Assembly (NCBI RefSeq): GCF_010389155.1
Contig: NC_057764.1
Location: forward strand, 39,874,275 to 39,938,274
From: Erigeron canadensis
Lineage: Eukaryota; Streptophyta; Magnoliopsida; Asterales; Asteraceae
Reading direction: 5' to 3'
DNA: 64,000 nt
Below, piece after piece: positions 10,901-20,748 of this stretch (the first letter of the stretch is position 1; every line of letters begins with the position of its first letter). Made by a program: the position numbers and the translations under genes. Below the pieces are notes generated by a model. The model ran no database searches and was not told the origin of the DNA. It worked only from the letters and a program-made list of their open reading frames with translations.

Positions 10901-13900
10901 GTTGTCAATCAATTTTTGGTTGTCACTTGGTGCTACTATGATTTCTTTCATTGGTCACATTTACCCATGTCAACAGTCAACCTTATGTCAATTATATTTC
11001 TTGGAAATATTCATGGATCATTTACTCGGTATACTGCACTTATGATGTATTGATGTGACAATCTACAGGGTGCTGGTTTGGAAAATTTAGGGAATACTTG
11101 CTTTCTTAACTCGGTGCTACAATGTTTAACATATACTGAGCCTTTAGCTGCATATTTACAAAGTGGAAAGCATCAAGTTACTTGTAAGCATCTCACCTTT
11201 CTTTCTGTAAATAAACTCAGAAACATGCATATCTATGTAGTCCTTGTGAGATATTCGATTTAGACAGAATATTAAAATTCTTATTAGCTGGCATCTTTTC
11301 ATGTATTGAACTACTTATGCAGGTCGGAAAGCTGGATTTTGTGCTTTATGTGCTATTCAGAAGCATGTCAGTCGTGCACTGCAGTTATCAGGAAGATCAT
11401 TGGCACCTAAAGATCTAGTTTCAAATCTGCGGTGTATCCTACAGTTTACATTGTTCATATTCCTGATTAGGTTATTTTTTTTTCAGAAGCTTTTTGAACT
11501 TGGATGCAATTAGGCTCGTTGGATTGAATTTTATTTCAGATTTGAACACCTTAACAACATAATTAGGTATATCTAGGACTTTTAGAAATTCAAGGCAGGA
11601 GGATGCTCACGAGTACATGGTTAACTTGTTGGAATCAATGCACAAGTGTTGCTTACCTACAGGAGTGCCTAGTGAATCACAAAGCGCTTATGATAAAAGT
11701 TTGGTTCATAAGATATTCGGTGGCAAACTCCGTAGTCAGGTAACTCCTATTTCTTTACTTCAGTGGTAGAGGAGGAAAGAGGGATAAGTGTAACTACTGC
11801 TAGTACTTTTGGTTAAGAGCTTTGTGAACATACCTTGAATGACTGTAGATGCTTGGCGTTTTGCTCATGTTTAAATATAATGTCAATTTCCAGGTGAAAT
11901 GCATGCAGTGTAACTACTGCTCTAACAAGTTTGATCCGTTCTTGGATTTGAGTTTGGAAATCTTGAAAGCAGATAATTTGTACAAGGCCTTTGCGAATTT
12001 TACTGCCAAAGAACAGTTGGATGGAGGGGCTAAGCAATACCAGTGCCAGCAGTGCAAGCAAAAGGTCAAGGCTCTCAAACAGCTTACAATTCACAAGGCC
12101 CCCAATGTCCTTACGGTCCACTTGAAACGCTTTGGTTCCCAAATGTCAGGGCAAAAGATTGACAAGAAAGTCTTGTTTGGTTCTACATTAGACTTGACAC
12201 CTTTTGTCACTGGGCCAAATGTAAGTCCTGTTATTTAATTTCAGCACCAGTCACTCAAATCCTGCATGAGTTAATTGTATCATGTGAAAGAATGTCTTTT
12301 ACATTTTGAAAGTTTGTGCAATGCTTATATATTAGAGGGGGCACAAATAAGCATGGTTGGCTCATTGGATCTAAATTGGGTTTGAGTCAAAACCTTAACT
12401 TTTTAATGGGTTGAAAAAAGTGGGCTCGGGTTGAGGCGCCGTAATCCTGTTCAAAATTTTGAAGTTTCTATACATAGGTATTGTTCTCAAATAAGATTGC
12501 AAAACTATCTTATCTTTATTAAATATTTCATATTTTTGGATAAAATGATTTTGGTTGTTGGTGTTTGACCTATTAGAGTTGAGCGACCTAGATCAACCCA
12601 TTCGTAAGTAAATGGGTCAAATGATCTTCCCTACTATATAGCTTCCCTTTTCTTGTCATTTATTGAGGTTCATCTACAAAATATTGCAGGATGGGGATTT
12701 GAAGTACACTCTTTATGGCGTTCTAGTTCATGCTGGTTGGAGCACACATTCTGGTCATTATTATTGCTTTGTTCGGACATCTAGTGGCATGTGGTACTCA
12801 CTTGATGACAATCGGGTAGGATGCATACTTGACTTGCTTCATATAGGAGTAGGAGAAGTGTAGATTATAATTATATTCTGTTATTTCTCATTTGAACAGG
12901 TCTATCAAGTGAGTGAGAAGAAGGTTTTTGAGCAGAAAGCCTACATGCTATTCTATTTTCGGGATAGAAAAATTGCTCCACTGAAGAAGACTTCAGATGT
13001 TGTTCATCAAAAAGATAAAGCTGTGATTAATGGTACACTTGATGGATCCAGTACACCAAAAGAGGGCCAAACAAAAACTGGTCTAAGTAATGGCTCATTG
13101 AATGTTCAAAAATCTGTAGCTACTGTTGCTATTGAAAGCGGCAGTCCCATTCCTGTTGCACCAAAAGAGACTCAAATGAATACCAACTTAATCAATGGAT
13201 CATTAAATGATCCACACTCTTTGGCTACTGTTGGAATTGAAAGAAGTGGGATCAGTTCTGTTGCACCAAAAGAGACCCAAACTAACACCAGCTTAAGTAT
13301 TGGAGCATTAAGCAGTCACAAGACTTCTGTTACTGTTGATACTGTGGGAAATGGGCCCCTTGATGGTGCACCTGAACAGACATATTCAAACACCAGTTTA
13401 ACCAATGGTTCACTAAATGCCCACAAGTCTTCAGTTACTGTTGGTACCAGGGAAAATGCTTCCAGTAATGGTGCACCAGACCTGACCCATACGAACACCA
13501 GTATAAGTAACATAGTATCAATCAATCAGAAGTCTTCTTATATGGCTGGTAGCATGACCGATGAAATCAGTAATGGTGCATTAGAACAGACCCAGAAGAC
13601 AGAAGGTCCAGTTTTAAATAGCAATTTTGTGCCCAATTCAGAATTGACCACGAAGGGCAAAAGTGAACATTCTACCATCCAAAATGCTACAACAGTCAGT
13701 TGCTGCAAGCCACTTACTACTTCTGTGGATACTGCAATTAAAATGGAGAACCATGCTATGGTAAAGTTTTTGATTGTTGGTTGAACTCCATATAGAGGTA
13801 GATAAATGGGTAGGTCCTGTAGCTTGGTTGGGTTACAGGTTATTTGTGTTATGGTCATAAAGGGTTGGATTGACCAAAAAAATTGTTCGAAAAGTTTGTC

Positions 13901-16304
13901 ATATGTATTCTTTCAGCAATAATTTATCTGTCTGAACTAATATTTAGTAAGTTTTAGTCTTTAGTAACATACAATGGGATACTTTTGTGCCGTTTGACGT
14001 TTGTTAGCCTTTTCAGTTTTACCCATTCGGGCTAGCGGGTTGAGTAGAGGTGGATAAATGGGTATGTTGTGCAGGCTGGATTAGTAATGGGTTACATGGG
14101 TATTGATCGAAATGGATTGGTTGTATTGACTAGAAATGGAGAAACTTTTTATCCAAAATAATTTGTGATATGATTCACAAATTTTCATTATTTTTGGATT
14201 GAACTTCATGTTGAAGTGTATAAATGGGTAGGTCTTGCAAGTTAGGTTGATAATGTGTTATCTGAATATTGATTAAATTTGGTTAGTTGGTTTGACCAGA
14301 AACCATTTATCCATTTTTTTGTCTATGATTTTATTGGCCTAATGTTAAATTGGACAAATGGGCAGTTCGTGCAGGCTGGGTGGCGATGTACTCTAGGTAT
14401 TGTTTAAAATGGGTCACTTTGTGTTGATTAGAAACGCTGTCCAAGTTATTATTTTTTTATGATTATCAACAATTGCATATGTTTAGTCATAGTATCTGGA
14501 TATATAATTCAATAGGTTTATGCAAAGAAAACATAGTTTGTGTTCTATAACCTTTATCTTTAGTTTTGAATTTACCTATTCGGGCTAGCAGTGTTAGTAG
14601 TTTCTTACAGTCTCTTGGGTGTGGGTCCAAATCTTGCTGTACGTTTAGCTTCTCAGTTATTAGTTCTATTGTTCAAAAAATAGAAAAAACATACCCCAGT
14701 TTGATCAATTTATAATTAAATGTTGTCGCCTCTAACTTTATTTAGTATGCTTATGCTTATTTAGTCGTTAATTGGTGAAAATCTACAGGAAGTTGGCGTG
14801 AGTGAATCATCTAGGGTCAATAGTGGTCGTGATGGTCAAATCGAGGTGGTAGCTACTACATTGCTGGAGCCATCAGGTTTACCAAAAATGGAAAGCTGTA
14901 TGGAGGAGAAAACTCTTGGCAGGAAAACCCATAAAAAAGCAAAGAACTTCCTGAAGTGCAGGGTAATGAGTATGAAATTCAGCTCAAATGTTTTAATGGG
15001 GACATCATTAAACCAGAGGAAGAAAAAGAAACATAAGCAAAGCAAACGGTTGAAAAATGTTTCTCAAGAGGACTTGGTCAATGAAGGTCCGTCTACATCA
15101 ATCAATGTAAAACCACTGGAGCTGGTCAAACTTCCTGTTGAAAATGGATTCAAAGAGAACTCAGTTCTCGAAGGTTCTTCTGTCAAAATTGAAGCACTGA
15201 AGGCAGTTAAATGTCCCTTTGAAAATGGATTCAAAGAGAGGGTGAACATAGATGGTGCTGTGCTTGCAACAAGTGATTGTAATGGTGACTTGCAAAGAGA
15301 TGCACCTAAAGGATCAAATCATTTGGATGTTTGCAGGGGCGCTTCAAAACAAAAAGATTTGGTTCGTATGCTTACCAGAGGTTTGGAGGACAGAGTTGGT
15401 GAGTAGTATTATTTCCTTGCTTTTTCTGCATTCTGCTTATACGTTGTAGTATTATAATATTTCCTCTAAATAGAAGTCGTTTAGTTAGAGGAAAATGGTT
15501 TGGCTGACCTTTTAAGTAACTACGAAATCAACAATCTTGAGGACCTAGGCAAACCTAAAGATCGAATTCTTTAAGAAGACAAATTTAAGAGAACATGCTG
15601 GTCAAATTGGAATCCCCAATATCTCTTGATTTTTTATATTGGATGAAGGCATAGATTTAGGAAGGAATCATGTTAAGGAAAGGAAAAAGAGATTTTTTTG
15701 GGGGAAAACCCAGATTACAAAGTGTAGCATTTTTTTTTTTTTTTTTTTTTGTGGTGGATGGAGTTTAATATGGAAAACAGGAAAGTTTTGCAACTTGCAT
15801 GGAATGGAGGGGAATGTTTTTGTTCTTTCCTACTAGTATGAATACATTGCATGTAATTTTTATCTGTTTTTATGTCATTCTTTTTTATATATATAATATA
15901 TATATATATATTTCAGTCCCTCGTTGGGATGAGGAGGATTCAACACGATCTCAGAGAGGAGAAACAGAACATGATCTCACCATTGGCTACATAGGAGATG
16001 ATTGGTGAGAGTCCCAACCTCATGAGTCATGATGTTTGCATCTTCTAATCTTCAAACACGTTGTACATAGTTCTTAACTTATTTTGTGAAACATATTAAC
16101 AGGGACTACATATACGATCAAGGACGTAGGAAGAAAGTAAGGATGTCACGAACACAATTTGATGGGGAAAACCCGTTTCAAAATATCGCAAACGAAAGGT
16201 TAAAATCGCATGCAGGAAAACAGAAGTCGATTAAAGGACCTTCTACGATGATGAAAAAGCAGTTCAATAAGTCACGATCTGGTAACGGGCCATGCAGGAC
16301 GTGA
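7991..16304 (+). CDS. UBP23: Ubiquitin carboxyl-terminal hydrolase 23 (USP/UBP family deubiquitinase)
   Basis: Cysteine protease that removes ubiquitin from proteins. Ten coding exons, phase-consistent: 7991-8320, 11069-11183, 11323-11433, 11567-11739, 11894-12220, 12690-12815, 12900-13760, 14789-15398, 15917-16004, 16103-16304. Together they give 980 aa, longer than the roughly 860 aa I recall for Arabidopsis UBP23. The USP domain spans about aa 109-410. The Cys box [13 protein letters not shown] has nucleophile Cys121; the His box [10 protein letters not shown] has His375; the third residue is Asp391 or Asp392 in YSLDDN. Two CxxC pairs (VKCMQC..., YQCQQCKQK) form the zinc-ribbon-like finger. 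The C-terminal half is low-complexity and carries a five-unit 35-aa repeat (aa 454-628) and a two-unit 27-aa repeat. The tail [15 protein letters not shown] is basic, as in UBP23. Start chosen as the first ATG in frame with the Cys box. Intron 1 is about 2.7 kb and holds two transposon relics. Confidence 0.95.
9464..9780. mobile_element. 317-bp MITE in UBP23 intron 1
   Basis: Imperfect terminal inverted repeats of about 20 bp: AGTAAATTGCTTGAATAGTT at 9464-9483 faces the complement of a right end finishing in CATTCATGCAATTTACT (9764-9780). The outer ten bases are perfectly complementary. The interior is non-coding. Flanking target duplications are not clear, so the superfamily is undecided, although similar AGTAAATTGCATGAATGGTCC ends occur in Mutator-like MITEs of plants as I recall. 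Confidence 0.65.
9781..9869. repeat. 44-bp tandem duplication in UBP23 intron 1
   Basis: Two adjacent copies of a unit beginning CTGAACATTTGTTAATCCGG (starts at 9787 and 9831). They differ by about one base and abut the MITE that ends at 9780. Confidence 0.85.
10140..10275 (+). mobile_element. Candidate SINE fragment in UBP23 intron 1
   Basis: GAGGTTTTAGGTTTGAACCCC resembles an RNA polymerase III B box (GGTTCGAANCC class). It is followed by the GGTGGCCAGGAA ... GGGATACCCTAGTCAGCCCGCGTAC stretch that I recognise as the body of a dispersed plant SINE-like repeat. No poly(A) or target duplication was resolved. A tRNA gene is not supported because no acceptor stem pairs. Confidence 0.4.
13077..13601 (+). 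repeat. Five-unit 105-bp in-frame tandem repeat inside UBP23 exon 7
   Basis: Units start at 13077, 13182, 13287, 13392 and 13497, each exactly 105 bp (35 codons). At the protein level each begins TxLSNGSLN-like, has K/H-S-x-T-V in the middle, and ends (G/V)AP(K/E)xTQxN-like. The divergence between units shows the array is old, yet the period is exact. It encodes a Ser/Thr/Asn-rich, probably disordered linker just after the USP catalytic domain. Confidence 0.95.
13796..14450 (+). repeat. Four imperfect direct repeats in UBP23 intron 7
   Basis: Copies beginning near 13796, 14046, 14212 and 14344 share ATAAATGGGTAGGT...TGCAGGCTGG...GGGTATTGAT...GGTT-GACTAGAAA. The motif CCCATTCGGGCTAGC / CCTATTCGGGCTAGC also recurs at 14024 and 14576. 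Spacing is irregular, so this looks like successive partial duplications of a dispersed element rather than a satellite. Confidence 0.7.
15113..15275 (+). repeat. Two-unit 81-bp in-frame repeat in UBP23 exon 8
   Basis: GAAAATGGATTCAAAGAGA occurs at 15140 and again at 15221, exactly 81 bp (27 codons) apart. The flanking codons are also similar ([16 protein letters not shown] versus [16 protein letters not shown]). A second in-frame expansion in the same disordered C-terminal half. Confidence 0.85.
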
Positions 16305-19300
16305 TGCTAAAATTGAGCCAATATTTTTTGCTTATGAGAATTGAGAACGAGAATGGCCTGACATATTTACAAGGTATCCTCTTAGAAATTCTTTATCTGA
16401 TTTGTAGAGTTTGTCCGAGTTCCTGAGGTGTGGGAGTAATTTTTGTTTTGCTGTCTGAAGTTAGAGTTTCGATTTAGTTAACGTGTTCTTGATGATGTAG
16501 TAGTCTTGAACATGGTAAAGTTTAATGTATGTAATTTGTTTCAAGAAGAGAGGATATTGAACTAATGTACCTCTAATGTTTGGACTTTTTCTGGGATATC
16601 TAATCAAGAATGATTAATAAGCAAATTATGGGAGGAATTGTTATTGAAGGTGTATCTAATGGTTCAAATCTTGTTTGTATTATGCATGGGCATAACCTCA
16701 AGTGCTCGAAAGTAAATGTTTGTTACAAGTGAAGGAGTCAGATACATTTGTTGATGCAACGGTTCATAATTATATAATGGGTATAATGGGGTTGGTTTGA
16801 ATGTTTTACTTATCAGTTTTCCAAATTTGTTATAAACAGTGACTGCATTATTATAAAGAATTTCTTTCAGTAACAATATTAAGAGTTTAAGCTATAAATG
16901 TGTAACGGAGACGACCAACTTTTGGTTTCATAAGGTAATACATCAAACATTCAAATGTTTTCTTCTGTTTTTCATGCCGCAACACTTACTATACTATTAC
17001 AAAAATTACATCATCATTTTTTTCAATGAATAACTTACATTATTCGCCATCATTAATCGCCACCACCATGATCCATCACTGCCGCAACCACACCGCCGCC
17101 ATTGCCATCATTGTTGCCACCATCATTGTTGTACCGCGTGGACATTCATCTAGTGATTGACATACACGAAATTGAAATGACTGTAGAATGAAATAAAAAC
17201 ACTACATGGGATAGCATGCTGAAATCACTAGTAATCACAGGCCAGCCAATACAATGGTGAATATGTTCCTAGCCCTAGTACATGCCGCCTGATAGACCAT
17301 GGTAGCTGGCCATGATCTAAGTCGTCCTCTGATATATCTTATGCATTTTAAATAAAATTGCATAAAATTGGAATTCACATGATCCTTGGATAAATGGGTG
17401 CAAACTGCAAATTGACTACTCAATAGGCATAGGTATCCTATGTCAAAAGGTTTCAACAATGTTTAGCATGCAAGAAAAGACGTAGAAAGTAAGCATATAA
17501 GGTAATTGATGATAGAACATGAGGCACAATGATTAACCACAACACTACCATTTCCATGATGTTTTGCTTCATCAACAAACTTCCATAGGTTTTTATCAAA
17601 TTGTCATAATTAAGCCTCCTAATATAATTCTTAAACACACTTATAATCTTTTCCAACACCCCCTGAAATCATGTTTAATGATTCATTCAGATTTCATAGA
17701 TTTATCACTGATTGTAAATGTTGTTGATTGTCTGGATTTAAGTGCGTATTTCATGTGCTAATGGGCATATATTATAAAGTAAAAGAAAAGCATAGAAAAC
17801 TACATTTTCATTTTATTAGATAATTTTTTTCAATATACATTAGGCGACTAAAATCTTCTTTTATTACGACTCCAAATTTAAACTTCAGATGTTCTTTAAG
17901 TTGATTTCTGCATAATTAATGAGAGAAAAATGAGTTTCACCTGTCTTATCTCAAAAAATTACGACTTTGACATGATTTGTGACGCTTATGATTTTTTTTC
18001 CCGAACATTCAGTCGGTATGCGACATTAGGGAAACATCACTGTATAATGGTGAAACCTTGCACATACCCTAGACAATGAGATGTTGACCATGGGCCGTTA
18101 CAAGTATTCAAAGTAAAAAACCATAAGATTTGTCATTCTTAAGGATTGAACTCAAAACTTTGAGTAAAACCTGAGATGCCTATCATGATCATTGTTATTT
18201 AACTTTTTAAATTTTAGTTCAATCATTTAATAAGTTTTTTTAGGACACTCAAATTGGGTGGAATATTCCCAACAATAAAACACTCAAACAAGTCCTTTGG
18301 AACTTCACATAAAAAAACAGAATCTTAACCTCGTAACAGTAAAAACCTCTACAGTCTACACTGAGTAGGCCTCCATGCAAGTTTCTTTTTATATACTGTA
18401 AAAACATTATTAAATTTTTAGAAAAATGTCACGCCCATACATTTTGAAAATAGCTAGGTTCTACTGGATAAACATATGAGGAATGATATTAATACTATCA
18501 AAATTGATAAATTTACTACAGGTATAAATTATATAACATATTGTATAAATGTTTAATGTATAACTATGAAAAATTTATTAACTTTCGCGGTAAGAATATC
18601 ACCACCTTAAACATATTAATATTCACAGACAAAATTTACTCACACATGTTTTAGTTGGAATTCTTCTTCCATTGACGCCCATAAATTTTACATAAATATC
18701 ACGCCCATACGTCTTGATTATACATTTGTAACAAAAATTTAATAAATATCACGCCTATAGGAGTTTTGCTGTACGATGAAGCTATGACGTTTGATAGGAA
18801 TTCTCAGTAGATTATAATTAAGGTAAATATAATAGGTCAAAAATTTTACTCTTTATAAAAATAAATTTTTTTAAAACGTATCTATATATTCCGTTACATT
18901 GAGTTTATTTCTAGTTCAAACTAATACATATACTCTGATACACAATACTTCATGTCACAAATTAAATATTAAACTTCGTTCCAGAAATAAGAATCTCTAT
19001 TATGAAACGAACGCCACATTGACTATGATATTAATTCATTACTTGCCACAAAGTACGATATATATGATACAATATATATGTGTAGAAGAATATTTAGGTT
19101 AGTGCATAAAAATAGATCATTTAAGTATGTGCGTCTCGTGGCTTAAAATTGGTATTAGTGTTTCCCACATGATTACATCATTCAGCTATGGAAACAAAAA
19201 TATTGTTGATTATCGTAATTGAAAAATGATATTAAAAAAAAAAAAAAAACATATAAATAGAACTTTATAAATATAAGTATCGAAAATTGTGGTCCCTTAA

Positions 19301-20340
19301 GCATGGAAGTGGTCACGGTATCATCATCATCATCTATTGTATCCACCTCACTCGATGTATAAACTAATTAACTAATGAGATACTTTAACTTATAATTTAT
19401 ATCCAGTCTCGAAAATGTTTACATTAAAGATTTAAAGTTAATATATACACATACATTAAGTCAATGATCCAGTCAATGAACGTTATATTTTAAAAATATT
19501 TTTAATAATGTCATTTCATATACATATGTAATAAACTAATAATCAACTAACAAACATGAAATATATCAAACAATGCAACTTTACTCACCAATTTCAAACT
19601 TGTCATTTCTGTCAAATTACGCAACAAATCCATGCATGAAGTTATCATTTTTTTTCATATGTATAATAATGTAGTCATCTCATCATTTTATCATCTATAT
19701 TATTTCTTGTCCCACGGTAGGCTAGATCCATTGTCACTTAGCTAGTTGTTTTATTTAGATTTGGGAACTTAAATTTATCACATGTGTAACCTTCTCTTCA
19801 AATGGGGTAGTTTATGGTATTTTGTTAATGATTGTATCCTTTTATTTGTTTTAAATTGATTAATTACTCCTTTTATTGTCGTAAAATGAATGCTTATATA
19901 CTCGTGTACTCGTGTGGTTAATACCAGTTTTATCGTCACTTTCATTTTACCATCTATGTTAATCTGTTTCAAAGCTATTTGTGATCTGCATCATTTAGTT
20001 AAAGTTTATTTTAGGTACTTGAAAATTAAAATATCAATGGTGTTTTGAAAAGTGTTTGTTTTCATATAAAACTAACAAATAAACATACCAAAGGACTAAA
20101 CCCAAATATACTACTCGTATAAAATAAAAGAAATGCTTAAGAGAAAAGTAGCAATATTTATGTCAACTTTCTAGAAAGTTAAATATATGTATCTAAAATA
20201 ACTTCCATATTTGATCATATGAGAAAAAAAAAAGAAAAAAACATACCCAACTTGAGTAGAAAATGAAAATGATGTTTACCACTATACACAACAAAACACA
20301 CTTAAAATACAAATACACACAATGACACAAAACACTCATT
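16305..20340. other. Gene-free spacer between UBP23 and the LRR receptor kinase
   Basis: The first 250 bp are the probable UBP23 3' UTR. Further on there is a GC-rich triplet patch (CCACCACC/GCCGCC, 17045-17140), a possible minus-strand SINE-like B box (complement of GGATTGAACTC, about 18153), and four iterations of a TCACGCCCATA-like motif between 18427 and 18755. I see no coding exon: the short open frames have no family resemblance and their composition follows local AT bias. Confidence 0.7.
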
Positions 20341-20476
20341 GACACATAGCATGGCATCATTGAATACTACTATCAGCTTTTTCTGATAACTTTCACCAAC
20401 CCTTGTCACATTTATGAACTCCCTTCACCATCTCCCCACTCATTTCAGTTAATACTTCCAAATTCACCATCACCAA

Positions 20477-20748
20477 CATTATAAACCCACCCACACACCA
20501 TTTTCTTGTGTTTCATCCAAAATTTGGACCCTTTTATCATACCATCTCAAGTCTTAAAACACAAAGACAAATATTCTTCACATTTTCTTGTTTTGGTTTT
20601 CTGTTATGTTTGCTTTATGCAAATGGGCATTTTCTTGGAACACAAGCATTGTAATGAGATGAAAAAGTGTTTCAAAGATTGATAAAGGAGACTTGCTTTT
20701 TATTCAGGGGTTCACACATCTTTCTTTCTTTAGTCAATATCAAAAATA
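20477..20748 (+). promoter_or_regulatory. TATA box and uORF-containing leader of the LRR receptor kinase
   Basis: CATTATAAA at about 20477-20485 is a plausible TATA box, placing the transcription start near 20510 and giving a leader of about 240 nt. The leader holds an upstream ORF, ATG 20606 to TGA 20660-20662 (18 codons, MFALCKWAFSWNTSIVMR), which ends 86 nt before the main ATG at 20749. It would be met first by scanning ribosomes if transcription starts upstream of it. Start site and effect are inferred. Confidence 0.4.

Noticed and set aside
13316..13858. Minus-strand frames opposite UBP23 exon 7
   Set aside because: Antisense shadows produced by the low-complexity 105-bp repeats on the plus strand.
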